DNA from: Ecdyonurus torrentis
Lineage: Eukaryota > Arthropoda > Insecta > Ephemeroptera > Heptageniidae
DNA length: 64,000 nt
Assembly: GCA_949318235.1 (NCBI GenBank)
Contig: OX439133.1
Location: forward strand, 18,240,599 to 18,304,598
Direction of reading: 5' to 3'
Each line of letters starts with the position of its first letter. Position 1 is the stretch's first letter. This document shows positions 9,636 through 28,580 of the stretch, piece after piece. The notes below the pieces were generated by a model. It had not been told where the DNA came from. It was given only the letters and a program-made list of their open reading frames with translations, and did no database searches. Made by a program: the position numbers and the translations under genes.

Positions 9636-10474
9636 TTAAAGTGAAATGATTTAAATATTTGATCGTGTTATAACATGTTTAACGTAAATAAATTTTAAAT
9701 ACAATTTCCCCTGGTTTATATTATTACTCAATTTAATTATAATTAATAATAATTCTATTTCATTTCTTACTATTTTTATTTTTAAACTGTTAAAATGAAT
9801 TATTTTCCCATAATGCCATGCTATTGAGTGATCCAACAATGCGTCGACTTCAACATAAATGCATATACCCTATTGTATTGTTAATGATGTCAGAAACAGA
9901 CAAAAATTTGCATAAAAATGTCGTACGGGTTGCATTATTTGACATTTTCAGATCACTGTTACATCGCTACAGTTTGGGCTTTGAGACAAAGAAATGTCAT
10001 TAATTTAAGTCCCATCAAGTGTTTTGTAAAGTAAATTGCAGTTTTCTTCTTGACTATTGATTTATTGTAATCAAAATAGAAATTTAATAATTATACTATA
10101 AAAAGTATTAATAATATAAAAATGTTAACTATATTTATTTTGATATTTTTAATTTTAACAAAAGTATTTATATAAAAAAAATCGGCACCAAATTTATTAT
10201 ACTTAATAAGTAAATTTATAAATTAAATTACAACAAATGTCATAGTTAATGAATACAGTTCAATATATACGTGATTTTTCCTTTCCGGAATCATCCGATG
10301 ATTGTTAGTGATGAACAAATGGTAAATAATTTGCTCTTGATGAAAAAATGCGAAGTATATACGTTTTACAAATAAGAAATAATTTAATACTATAAAATGA
10401 TCAACTGCTGCGGAATTTAAGTAAAGAGTGCAATACGGTGCATGCGCATGACGTTTTATTAAATGCGCTTGAAC
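9636..10474 (+). repeat. Array block 3
   Basis: Rest of module B, then a monomer with GATCCAACAATGCGTCGACTT at 9829. The block 9640-9990 is the sister of 19840-20190, sharing the unusual CAACAATGCG variant and the TAATTATAATTAATAATAA stretch. Confidence 0.88.
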
Positions 10475-10736
10475 CATGGATATATAAACAGGATAGGAAG
10501 CTATTGTTGAAAAAACGATCCCTTAATGATGTAATTCAAATTTTCGCCGCAACAATGCAAGAATACAAAATTACGTATAAAATTGGCGCTGTAGTCTGCG
10601 TGTGAATTTTAAAATTCACACGCAGACTACAGCGCCGCTTACATTTTACATGTTGATTGTTGCGGTGAAAATTGGAAGTACATCAACAAGGGTTCGTTTT
10701 TAGTATAGGGCAATAACACAGGAGCTCACGAACCTG
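10475..10736. mobile_element. Foldback element with 8-bp duplication and GC-rich palindromic core
   Basis: Flanked by GCTTGAAC at 10467-10474 and 10737-10744. The normal monomer has this sequence once (compare GCGCTTGGACACATGAATAA near 51170). The core at 10510-10701 folds back fully: outer motif AACGATCCCTT/AAGGGTTCGTT, then ATTTTCGCCGCAACAAT and its inverse, then GGCGCTGTAGTCTGCGTGTG (10585-10604) facing its exact complement around AATTTTAAAATT. It is non-coding. The outer 35 bases on each side are not obviously inverted. Confidence 0.75.
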
Positions 10737-13700
10737 GCTTGAACACATGAATAACATTGTCCAGCATAGGACAAACTACGTTTATGCCTATTTTCTATAT
10801 TTTATTTATATTTTTTGACATACTTGAGATATTGATTCAACATATTAAAAGTATCAATACTCTAATATATCATTTCTAGTATTTTAAAATTAACAAAATG
10901 AGTTATTTTCCTACATCGACCCAGGTAATTTAGTTTTTCCAACATGGCGTCGACTTAAATATAAATGCAAACACCCTATTGTAATGTTTATGACGCAGGT
11001 AAAAATTAGTATGAAAATTTTGTGTTGGTTGCATAAGTTGACATTTTCTGATCACTGCTACGGAGCTACAGTTGGGTTTTGAGACAAACTAAAGTTATTT
11101 ATGTAAGTTTCATCAAGAGTTTTGTGATATAAATTGCACTGTTTCCTTGATGCCTACATTTTTTATTAAAATAGAAACATTCAAAACCAAACTATGCAAA
11201 TTATTGATAATATTATAAAAACACTTATAATATTTATTTTTAATAAAAAAAATATAATGTTGTTTAATAAAAATGCATTTTTAACTTTTAAAAAAATATT
11301 AACATTTAAAATAGATTATAATACTTTAAAGCTACATTTATAAATATTATTACCACATACATTAATGTAACAGGTTAAATTACCCAATTTGTACAAACTA
11401 TAGTCCTTGATCAAAAATTGATTGGTTGTATTTAAACAAAATATTGAATAATTTAGAAACATAAGCAATTAAAGCAATCGAAGAAGCGGCATTAGATTAA
11501 GGAGATTATTGAGTGGTATCCACATAACGTTATATGAAATGCGCTTGGACACCATACTGGATTACTGAATAACATTTTGTTGAGCATAGACCAAATTACG
11601 TTTTAGAATATTTTCTTGGCAAAATGTTTGATGTTCTTATTTATTATTATTATGATTATTTTCACATATTTGATATACTAATTGAATCTATTAACATTAA
11701 CGGAGAAGGTGACCGATTTAGACCGGAAATCATTAAAAGGTGAACTATATTTTCACAATTATTTTTGAACTTTACTTATTTTCAACATAACTAACACTAT
11801 AATTTTCAAATAAAATTGAGTATAACCAAAAGAAAAAAAAATCTGAAATAAGTTTTAATGATTTTTTTACTTTTATAAAAGTTTCTAATTTGAAAAAAAA
11901 TTGCTGCTAAAATTTAAAATTTTCAAATTCATGTTATCTTTAAAGTGAAATAACTTAAATATTTAATCGATGTTTCACGTAACTAAACTTTTGAATACAA
12001 TTTCTTCTTTATTTTGTGTGCGACTGCCTAGTTTGCGAGATATCAGTCGGTCACCTACCCCCTCAACACCATCACTGCTTTCAAAAATATTGCCTAATAT
12101 TTTTAAACTGGTAAAATTAGTCATATTCCATTTTTAGTATTATGCTATTGAGTGATCCAACATGGCGTCGACTTTAACATATATGCATACACCCTACTGT
12201 ATTGTTTATGACGTGTTTTCTGAAGTAAATTGCAGTGTTTTCTTCTTGTATATTTCTTGTAATTAAAATAGAAAAATAAAATTATACTATAAAACGTATT
12301 GATGACATCATAAAAATGTTTAGTATAATTTACTTTGAAAATTTTTTAAGTATAATCAAAATATTTTGAATAATTTAAAAAAATCATATTTAATAAATTA
12401 AAAACTAATATAAAAATAATAACATAAGTACATAATTATTAATAATATCTTATAGCTAAATTAATAAATTAAACTACAACAACTTAAGACATAGATTAAT
12501 AAATTGTTCATAAGATAGATTTGTTTGCTTCCCGTCTCTTTCGATGATTGTTAGTGATGAAGGAATGGTAATTAATTTGCTGTTGATGATAAGTTTCACA
12601 AAATTAGAAATAATTTAACACAATAATCAGTTGCTGCGGCATTTGATTAAAAAGTTTGACAAGGTGTATGCGCTTGACGTTGTATTAAATGCACTTGGAC
12701 CAAGAATAACATTGTTCAGCATAGGACAAACTATGTTTTTGCATATTTTCTGTAGTTTATTTATTATTTTTCTCACATACTTGAGATACTAATTCAACAT
12801 ATTAAAAGAACAAATACTAAAAAAAAAAACCTTCATAGTATTTTAAAATTGGCAAAATAAGTTATTTTGCTACATCTACCCATGTTATTTAGTTTATCCA
12901 ACATGGCGTCGACTTTAATATAAATGCAAACACCCTATTGTAATGTTTATGACGCAGGTAAAAATTAGGATGAAAATTTTGTGCGGGTTGCATAAGTTGA
13001 AATTTTCTGATCACTACTACGGTGCTACAGTTGGGTTTTGTGACAAACTATTGTTATTTATGTAAGTCCCATCAAGTCTTTATTTTCAATCAAAATAAAA
13101 TTATCAAAACCAAGTTATGAAAACTGTTAAAGATTTTATCAAAATATTTACAATATTTATTTTGTTTTATTTAAATTTATACTAATTTTTTTTAATTTAA
13201 CATTAATATTTTTTTAACAATTTAAAAAATAGTTTGTAATTAATTAATGATATTTTACATTTAATATATTAATATTTTCAAAGTAAATTTATAAATTTAA
13301 TTACAACCATTCAACAGATAGATAAATAAATTTATACATTTTTATAGTATTTTATTATTTCTTTTCGTTTTGATTAGTGATGATGGAACGAAGATAATCT
13401 GTGGGTAATGCAATTCGTTTAACAAATTTTGATATAAATTATATACAATTATATAAATTATACTCAGCTGGATCGGAATTTAAATAAACGATTTGAGTGC
13501 CAATCTTATAACTCAAAAACCAGCAGTTTTTGGGGTCTAAATTTGATGTCATTGTGTAGCTAAAAGTCACTTCTAGCCGTGATAAAAATTTCATGATGTT
13601 TCACAATCCCGAAAATAATAATAATTGAAATTAACATTAGGCCTTATGGGCTTAAAGTAAAAAATAATCATAATAATTAATATGCACGATGACCCCCCCC

Positions 13701-15030
13701 CCCCCCCCCCAGAATAGAAAAAAATTAGGTTTTTGGCTCTTTTCTTTAAAAAATCCTTTATTATTATTTTTCTCACATATTTGAGATATAAGTTCAATCT
13801 ATCAACAATAATATTGCTTTAAAAAAATGCTCAATTGTTAGTATTTTTAAACTGGCAACATGAGTAATTTTCCTATCGGCCCTTATTATTGAGTTATCCA
13901 ACATGGCATCGACGTTAACATAATAAATGCATTATATTACCCTATAATGCAACATTGCTAAACTATTATTTTTGTACTATGTCTTCAGCTTTATCTTTCT
14001 TCTGTGACAACAAAGCCACAAGCTTGCAGTGCTTAAAGCCAATGACAACCTTTGGTGTCCTTAGTAATTAACACAATATGGGATATAATTTAAACTGATG
14101 ACAATTTTTAACTGATTATAAATATGGCTCCACAAATACTGTAAAGTATGCAATTTGTGAGAGTATTTATGTTTATGATGTCAGAAACAGACAAAATTTA
14201 GTATGAAAATGTTGTGCGGGTTGCATAAGCCGAAATTTTCTGATCACTGCTACGCCGCCAAGACAAACTAAAGTTACTTAAATGTAAGTCCCATCAAGTG
14301 TTTAGTGATGTAAATTGCAGTGTTTTCTTCATGATTATTTCTTAAAACTAAGGAAGAAAAAATTAAAACCAAGTTATAATAACAATTTATGTTACTTTAA
14401 ATATATTTATTTGTATTGCTTTATTTTAGTTTTATTAAATAAAATAAGTTAATGTACATTTACAATTTAAAAATAAATTTTAAGTAATTTTATAAAGTAC
14501 ATGGTTAATATTAATTTTACGTAAATTTATAAATTAAATTACGACAAACCAGAAGTATTGTGAGAAAATTTTCAATAGCTTCTTGCTAAAGATTTGTGAA
14601 GATCGGAGAGTACAGTTAGTTATTTGAATGAGGCATATGCGTTTTAATAATAATGAAGAAAGTTAACACTATCTAATAATAACCTGACGCGGAATTTAAT
14701 TAATGATAGAAGTGACCGACTTGGCTTGTATGTTGTATCGGTATTTGTTAAAAAAAAGAACTAGGTTTTTGAACACTTTCTTTGCGATATATACATTTTA
14801 TTGTTGTTATTATTATTTTTCTCACATATTTGATATAATATTATTCAACCTATTGACTTGGACCGGAAATCGTTAAAGGAATAAATATAATTTTTACAAT
14901 AATATTTTGAACATAATTTATTTCCAAGAAAACTAATTAATTTTAAGATAATATTTAGTTAATTAACAACTAGAAAAGAAAATTCGTAATAAGTTTTAAT
15001 AATATTTTTTATTTTATAAAAATTTCTAAT
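10737..15030 (+). repeat. Array block 4
   Basis: Monomers with the CCAACATGGCGTCGAC landmark at about 10940, 12153, 12897 and 13897. Module B sits at about 11700-12060. The monomer from 13490 carries a fused fragment of the TTAA MITE. An 18-base C run lies at 13693-13710 and marks an internal deletion relative to the sister copies at 20.4, 46.1 and 63.1 kb. 12240-14500 is the sister of 61690-64000. Confidence 0.88.
13490..13710 (-). mobile_element. TTAA MITE fragment in monomer (copy at 13.5 kb)
   Basis: Carries GAGTGCCAATCTTATAACTC, CCAGCAGTTTTTGGGGTC and GGCCTTATGGGCTTAAAG. It ends at the 18-C run, where the sister copies continue for about 85 bp more. Confidence 0.78.
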
Positions 15031-15138
15031 GCTGTTCGTAAACCCTGTTCTCTTGCACCAAAAGATGCGCATTACATTTGAATCACCATAGGTTATCGAC
15101 GTTTTAGGAGCAGAGAACAGGTTTTACGAACAGCATTA
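15031..15138. mobile_element. 108-bp foldback element
   Basis: GCTGTTCGTAAACCCTGTTC (15031) and its near-complement GAACAGGTTTTACGAACAGC (ending 15134) bound a short spacer. The array sequence TTTCTAATTTGACTAAAATT is split by it, and CTAAT occurs on both sides. A decayed relative, in the other orientation, is recognisable at about 28235-28345. Confidence 0.75.
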
Positions 15139-16422
15139 CTAATTTGACTAAAATTTTCCGCTACAATTTGAATTTCCACAATTACATGTGCTCTTTAAAC
15201 TCAAATAACTTAAATATTTGTACGATGTTTGACGTAACTTTTAACTTTCATTTCTAATTTATTTTGTGTGCGACCGTCTATAGTTTGCGAGATATCAGTC
15301 GGTCACCTGCCCCTCAACAGCATAGATGATCTCAGAAATATTGCTTACTATTTTTAAACTGACAAAACGAGTCTATTTCCTATACAGCCCATGTTATTGA
15401 GTTATTAAACATGGCGTCGACTTTAACGTGAATGCATACACCCTATTAGATTATTATTAAACAATTATTATTTGTATTTTGTCTGGCTTTTCTTCCTTCT
15501 ATGACACCAAAACCATAAGCTTGTGCCTAAAGCCATAGACAAGATGTACTCTTTAATAATTAAATACAAAATAGGATCCACAGAACTGATGACAATTTAT
15601 ACTAGAATGTAAATATATGGCTCTACAAGACAGTGTGAAAATAGTGGAAATACTGTAAAATATGCTATTTCTGTGAATACTATTGTTTCTGTCGTAAGAA
15701 ACAGGCAGAAATTATTATGAAAATGTTTTACTGGTTGCATGATTCAAAATTATCTGATCACTGCTACGGCGTTACAGTTGGGTTTTAAGAAAAAACTGAA
15801 GTTATATTTATGTAAATCCCATCTAATGTTTTGTGATGAAAGTTCTCGTCTTTTCTTCGTGTATATTTCGTAAATCTTGCTGTAGAAAAAATATATATAT
15901 AACCAACTATGAAAACTATTAAGGCTCAAATAAAAATATTTATTCAATTTATTTTGTGTTATTTAAGTTTTACTAATAAAAAATACCTACTTAATAAAAA
16001 TACATTTTTAACAAAAAAAAAATATATATATTAAAAATATTAACATATTATTACATACTTTACAATATTTTATAAGTAAATTTATAAATTATATTACGTA
16101 ACAAATCTTATTACCAGTAGATTAATATTAATATTATCTATAGATGGTTTGTCTCTAGGACGTTTGAATTAAAGATATTGTGCTATTAAGTAACACGTGA
16201 TTCAAGTTATGTAATGTGGAATAACTTAAATATTTGTTCGTGTTTTCACATGTTTGACAAAGCCTAACTTTTAATTACCTTTCTTTTTTACTTTAACTTA
16301 ATTTTATAATTTGGGAGCTTCAGATGCTAAGTCAACTTATTAACAGCATCAAAGCTTTCAAAAATATTGCTTCGTATTATTTTTAAACTGTCAGAATGAT
16401 TTATATTCCTATACTGACATAT
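15139..16422 (+). repeat. Array block 5
   Basis: End of module B (AGATATCAGTCGGTCACCTG near 15292), then one monomer with ACATGGCGTCGACTTTAACG near 15410, then the start of the next. The open frame at 15750-15947 is a chance frame. Confidence 0.85.
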
Positions 16423-16583
16423 CGAGGGTGCTCCGCTATAATGTCCTAAGTCCATTTGACCTTGAAAAATATTTTTTGCTGCAAATGACCTGAAATGGAT
16501 AAATCCAAAATTTGGGGTTGATCCGACGATTTTTTATTTTTCATGGTCAAGTGGACTTAGGACATTATAGCGGAGCACCCTCG
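16423..16583. mobile_element. 161-bp foldback MITE with ATAT duplication
   Basis: The 48-bp arms differ at only two positions. The left arm begins CGAGGGTGCTCCGCTATAAT and the right arm ends with its complement. ATAT flanks both sides (16419-16422, 16584-16587). Removing the insert restores the usual monomer text (GACATATGTTATTG). It is non-coding. High arm identity means a recent insertion or strong hairpin conservation. Confidence 0.85.
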
Positions 16584-23221
<6,638 letters not shown>

Positions 23222-23371
23222 TAAAGGAACAACTGTTTTGAAGCCGACTATAAGCAATTTCGCTCATATCCACTTCCGTTTCGACTTACTGCGCATGCGT
23301 AGTAAGGAGAAACGGAAGCGGATGTGACCAAAATCGCTTATAGTCTGCCTTCAAACCGTTGTTCCTTAACT
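23222..23371. mobile_element. 150-bp foldback element
   Basis: The left arm (TAAAGGAACAACTGTTTTGA, then GCCGACTATAAGC, CACTTCCGTTTC) and the right arm (GAAACGGAAGCGGATGTGA, CTTATAGTCTGCC, CGTTGTTCCTTA) are inverted copies meeting at GCGCATGCG. It is inserted in a monomer where GAGTGTGAAAATACTGTAAA is expected. A half-copy is in the gene intron at about 3606-3695. Confidence 0.8.
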
Positions 23372-26320
23372 AATCATCGTAAAATAAGCAATTTGAGTCA
23401 GTATTTCTTTTTATGACGTCAGAAACAAGTATGAATGAAAAAGTTGTGCGGGTTGCACGTGGCGAAATTTTCTGATTACTGCTAGTTGAGTTTTGTGACA
23501 AACTAATGCAATTTATGCAAGTCCCATCAAGTGTTTTGTGATGTACATTCCATTCGTCTCTTCTTAATAATAATAATAATAAATAATAAGTCTATGCTCT
23601 TAAATCAAGTTAGAAAAATTAAACCAATATATGAAAACTATTGTTGATTTCATAAAAAAAAGGTTGCTTCATATTTATTTTGTATGTTAAAAAAATTTAA
23701 TAGAAGAAATATATTTATTTAATAAAAATACATTTTTAAAAATTTATAAAATAGTATCTAATTAATAACATAATATATATGATTAACAATATTTTTTACG
23801 TAAATTAATAAATTAAATTACAACATCGAAAATGTAAATAAATTAATAATTCAATACATCTCGCATAAAATTCAATGACGAACGAATGGTAATTTATCTG
23901 CGAAACAAGAAAATGCGATTACAAATTATATATTAATACATTAATATAAATGAACTGCCCGCGGGATTTGAATAAGGTGTATCCGTATGACGTTTTATGA
24001 AATGCACTTGCAGATCATACAGGATTAATGAATGAAATTGTTCATCATAGAACAAACTACGTTTTTAAAAAATTTCTTTGCGAAATGTTTTGTGGTCATT
24101 ATAATTTTTCTAACATATTTGAGATGCTAATTCAACCTAGGAAACTAGAAGTTGACCAAATTAGATGTAAATTTTAACCAGAATGTAAATTTGGCCTACA
24201 AGAGTGTGGAAATACTATAAAGTAAGCAATTTGCGTAATTATTTCTGTTCATGACGTCAGAAACAGGTAAAATTAGTAAGAAAATGTTGGGCGGGTTGCA
24301 AATAACGAAATTTCCGAAAACTACTACAGCGCTAAAGTTGTGTTTGGAGACAAACTAATTTTATTTATAAGTCCCATAAAAAGTTTTGTGACATAAATTG
24401 CAGTTCTCTTGGAATATTTCTTGAAACAAGCTAAAAAATTTAAAACCATATTATGAAAAGTAATGATATCATAAAAATTATTATCGTTTTTATTTTGCAT
24501 AATTTTATTATTATTAAATTAAAAGTTTTTATATTTAATATAATTATACATTTTTAAAAATTAAAAAATTAATTAAAATTATTGATATAGAGTACAAAGT
24601 TTACAATATTTTAAACGTAAAATTATAAATAAATTAAAACAACTACTTACAATTATGAATTTAAATTAATTTGTACTTTGTACTCTACAAGATTATTGGA
24701 GATAATCTTAAATGATCTTACAGTTGGTTGTTAATTGGTAGTAAACTGTGTTTAACAAATAATGAGCTATGTTAATACTGTACTAACGGGTTGTCGTTAG
24801 TAGGCTAGTATCTCAAAATCTAAAAAAAAAAAATTCTAATTTTTGCAAGTCACCTGAAACTTAATGATAACAGCTACCCATGATAAAATTTTAAATACCC
24901 GTAACCATCAGATTAGAGAGAAATTAATTTCTGAAATTTACTAAAACTATCATGGCCTCTTATAGGACGAAAACTTAAAAAAATCATAATTCAAAATCTA
25001 ACTAGGTGACCCCCAAAATTTTTACATTTTTGAAGTTGCCTTAACCTAATGTATCACCATGCAAAATTTCAGATTTTTCCGTCTTTACGACTTTTTAGTC
25101 AAATCCCGTAGTAGTTGATTTCCCGCCTTAAAACAGAACAAGTGTTGCGGGATTTGATTAAGGAGGCTAATAAGATATATTCACATGACGTAAATGCGCT
25201 TGGTCACCATATTGGATTATTGAACTACATTGTTCGGCATAGAACACTTACGTTGTTGTCTATTATCTTTGCAAAATATTTTGTTTTTCTTTATTTATTT
25301 GATTATTTGTTTTTTTCGTTTTTTTTTTTTTTTTTTTTTTTTTGTTAAATATTTGAGATACTAATTCAACGTATCAAAAGCATCATAGCTCTCACAAACA
25401 TTTCTTATATTTTTCAAATGGCAAAATGAGTCATTGTCCTACATCGACCCATGTTATTGGGTTATCTAACATGACGTCGACGTTAACATGAATGCATAAA
25501 TATATTCTATTGCAATATTGTTAAACAATTATGTATTACTCGTATTTTGTCTGGAATTTTCTTCCTTCTATGACACCAAAACCACAAGCTTGTGCCTAAA
25601 GCCATAGACAACATTTGTTCTATATAATAGTTAAATACGAAATAGGACTTATAAATCTGATGACAATTTATACCAGAATGTAGATATATGGCTCTACAAG
25701 TGAGTGAGAAAATACTGTAAAGTATTCAATTTGCATTTCTTTTTATGACGTCAGAAACAGGTAAAATTAGTATGAAAATAATGTTCTGGTTGCATAAGCT
25801 GAAAATTTTCTGATCACTGCTACTTCGCTTAGTTGTGTTTTTAAACTAATGTTATTTATACAAGTATCTCTAAGTGTTTTGTGATATAAAATGCATTTGT
25901 TTCTTTTTGTCTATATCTTGTTATTAAGTTAAAAAAAAAAAAAAAAAAAACTATTGATGACATGCATAAAATGTTTATTATATTTATATTGTGTCAGTAA
26001 AATTAAAAATATATTAATTTTTTATTTAAAAAATTAAATTTTTAACAATTAAATAAATAAGTTAAAATTTACAAAATATAGATTAAAGTAAACTATATTT
26101 TATGTAAATTTATAAATTAAATTACAGCAAACTATTGTATTTAAGATTAATCAACTACTGTGTTTCTTGTTGTACATGGTCTACGAATCATGAAGTTTGT
26201 TAGATTAGTAATTGGTGATGTTGAAAATGCGTTTAAAAAATTATGAAATAATCAGCTTCTGTAGAACATCTTTGGTGATCGACTTGACTTGGACCGGAAA
26301 ACATTAAAAGATAAACCTTA
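23372..26320 (+). repeat. Array block 8
   Basis: Monomers with TATGACGTCAGAAAC at about 23410, 24250 and 25744 and the CGTCGAC landmark near 25468. It includes a diverged TTAA-MITE relative at about 24785-25110 and a T run at 25320-25343. The frame at 25115-25348 is a chance frame through the monomer head and T run. Confidence 0.86.
24785..25110 (-). mobile_element. Diverged relative of the GGGAGTAGG TTAA MITE
   Basis: Shows the family's order of motifs in altered form: GTATCTCAAAATCTAAAAA, CTACCCATGATAAAATTTTA, CTCTTATAGGACGAAAACTT, AGGTGACCCCCAAAATTTTT, CACCATGCAAAATTTCAGA. A matching variant in the opposite orientation is at about 58590-58890. These two form a second subfamily. Confidence 0.65.
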
Positions 26321-26523
26321 TTTCGACAACCGTGCGTCTATTATATGTAACTACAAATCTCGCCTGGTCACACAAAATAGGGATTTCCAAATCTCGCCGC
26401 AACACAAAATAGGTACAGGTAACACAGGATATACCTACTTTGTGTGGCACGGCGAGATTTGTAGATACCTATTTTGTGTGACCAGGTGAGATTTGTAGAT
26501 GCATAATAGCCGTGAGGTTGTCG
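26321..26523. mobile_element. Foldback element, family with three copies (copy 1)
   Basis: From TCGACAACCGTG to GTGAGGTTGTCGA. The arms contain CTACAAATCTCGCCTGGTCA, CACAAAATAGG and their inverses, with nested inverted repeats around GGTACAGGTAACACAGG. It is inserted in array module B (GACTTGGACCGG to its left, TTTTTACAATATTTCTTTT to its right). Copies 2 and 3 are at about 39800-39920 and 55694-55885. Confidence 0.8.
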
Positions 26524-26630
26524 ATTTTTACAATATTTCTTTTAACATTCTTTATTTCTAGCTAAAAAAAATTATAACTTTCAAATGAAATCGAGAAGAT
26601 TAAAGAAGAAAAAATTATATATAAATCGTT

Positions 26631-27045
26631 CCCTTGTCAACTTACTTTTTTAGCATTTAGAATACTAGACTGATAACTACTATACCGTAATATCTATGAA
26701 TTAGACACCATCACCAGACACCAGACACCATCACGTTGATTTTGTATTTATTTTTGTTTGTTTTACTTTTTGCGGTTATATCACGTATCTGACGTCACAA
26801 TGTGCCACTGCCAATCACAGTCACTGCTCTGGTCACGTGATAAATTTAAGCCCCTCCATCAAGTTCGTTACCCCTATCACGGCCCCATTGGTACATTGTG
26901 ACGTCAGATACGTGATATAACAGCAAAAAGGAAAATAAACAAAAATAAATACTAAATCAACGTGATGGTGTCTAATTCATGGATATTAAGGTATGGTAAT
27001 TATCAGTCTAGTGTTCTAAATTATAAAAAAGTAAGTTGGCTAGGG
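26631..27045. mobile_element. 415-bp foldback element with GC-rich centre
   Basis: Arms of about 110 bp: the left begins CCCTTGTCAACTTACTTTTT and the right ends with its near-complement AAAAAGTAAGTTGGCTAGGG. Further in, both arms share GAATTAGACACCATCAC, AACGTGATGGTGTCTAATTC and TATATCACGTATCTGACGTC. The left arm has a small internal duplication (CACCAGACACCAGACACCATCAC region). The centre is a 100-bp non-inverted stretch. It is non-coding and again inserted in module B, immediately downstream of another foldback. Confidence 0.82.
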
Positions 27046-27611
27046 CTTTAAAATAATTTTAATTTTAAAAAGGTTTCTTATTTGCCGCTTAAATTTGAAT
27101 TTCCACAATTACATGTTATCTTGAAAGTGGAATAACTTACATATTTAATCGTGTTTTAGCATGTTTGGCGATACTAAATTTTACATACCATTTCCCCTGG
27201 TTTATATTATAATTCACGACTTTCTAGTTTACGAGATATCAGTCGGTTAACTACTCCCCTAACAGCATCAACGCTCTCAAAAATATTTCCTACTATTTTT
27301 AAACTGGTAAAATGAGTCATATTCCTATATTGGCATTATGTTATTGAGTGATCCAACATGGCGTCGACTTTAACATGAATGCATACACTCTATTGTATTT
27401 TTATGACTCCAGAAAAAGGTAAAAATTAGTAAAATGTGATGTGTGGGTTGATCAAAAATTTCTGATTACTGCTATGGAACTACATTTTAGTTTTGAGACA
27501 AACTAAAGTTATTTATGTAGGTCCTATCAAGTGTTTTGTTATGTAAGTTGTTTTATTTTCTTCTTGTCTATGCCTGTAAATCAAATTTGAAAAAATATCA
27601 CAAAACTGTGA
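27046..27611 (+). repeat. Array block 9
   Basis: End of module B, then a monomer with GATCCAACATGGCGTCGACT near 27350. It is truncated at AACTGTGAAAACTATTGATG near 27604, where the nested foldback starts. Confidence 0.86.
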
Positions 27612-28580
27612 AAACTATTGATGCAATGTCCCTTACCTGTCTTTCGACTCTTGCCTGATATCAATGTCCTTTCCATGTCTTCCGACTCCAGGTATAAATT
27701 TGTAGACAAGCGTGGATCAAGCTTTTACACTCTAGCGCCACGATTGGCAGCTAAAACTACTATTACTAATCCTGCTTCAGAAAGTTTATCTCTGTTTACG
27801 TCATACATTATGTCGTTTCTGACCTTTGGTCAGCCTTATCAATCCTTATCATAATAGTTCAAATAGCTGCCAAACATATCGCAGTGTTCCCTCTAGAGAG
27901 GGAAATTTAAAACAGCGTGTCTAAAAAATCAGCCAAGAGTCGGAACACATGTAAGGGACATTTGGCTGATACAATGTCTCACACATGTCTTCCAGCTCCA
28001 GGCACTTTTTGTAGTCCAGCGACACTAGCGATACCGCACGCGACACCTGAACTACAATGTTAAGCTTACGAAGCTTTTAGTTCCAGATGTCACTACTATT
28101 GGCGCATCGTCGTTTCATATTGGACTACGCGCTAGCATATGGAGTTGGAAGACATGTGAGAGACATTGGGGCTGATATTTTATACACGCTATTTTAAATT
28201 TCCCTCTCTAGGGAACACTTATGCTGTTCGTTATCCCCGTTCTCTGCTCCTAAAATGACGATCAGTTTTGGTTTGTCAAATATATGGAAAGTGCAGTTTT
28301 TGGTGCAAGAGAAGACGGTTTACATACATCATTACTGTGATACGTTTGGTGGCTATTTGAACTATTATGATAAGGCTAACTAAAGGTCAGAAACGATATA
28401 ATGTATGATGTAAACAGAGAATTCTTGCGCTCAGGTGACAACAAGACCTCAAACCTTGGGCAACAGTTTTAGTAATAGTAGTTTTAGCTGCCAATCGTTG
28501 CAATAGTGTAAAAGCTTAAATCATGCTTGTCTATAAATATAATAGGGTGTCGGAAAATATATTAAGGAACATATCTATTA
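27612..28580. mobile_element. Large nested foldback element, about 970 bp
   Basis: Several inverted pairs are nested. The outermost pair includes GTAAAAGCTTAAATCATGCTT near 28508 against AGCGTGGATCAAGCTTTTAC near 27710, and GGCAGCTAAAACTACTATTA (27749) against its inverse near 28475. Further in are TCGTTTCTGACCTTTGG and CCAAAGGTCAGAAACGA-type arms, CTATTTGAACTATTATGATA, GGGAAATTTAAAACAGCGTG against CACGCTATTTTAAATTTCCC, and CATGTCTTCCAGCTCC against GGAGTTGGAAGACATG. A stretch at about 28235-28345 is a decayed copy of the 15-kb foldback. It is much less AT-rich than the array. The frame at 27618-27854 lies in an arm and is not a gene. A fragment of the same family is at about 52385-52500. Confidence 0.78.

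Noticed and set aside
27618..27854. 78-residue frame of less AT-rich sequence
   Set aside because: Lies wholly in one arm of the nested foldback; the inverted arm does not preserve it.
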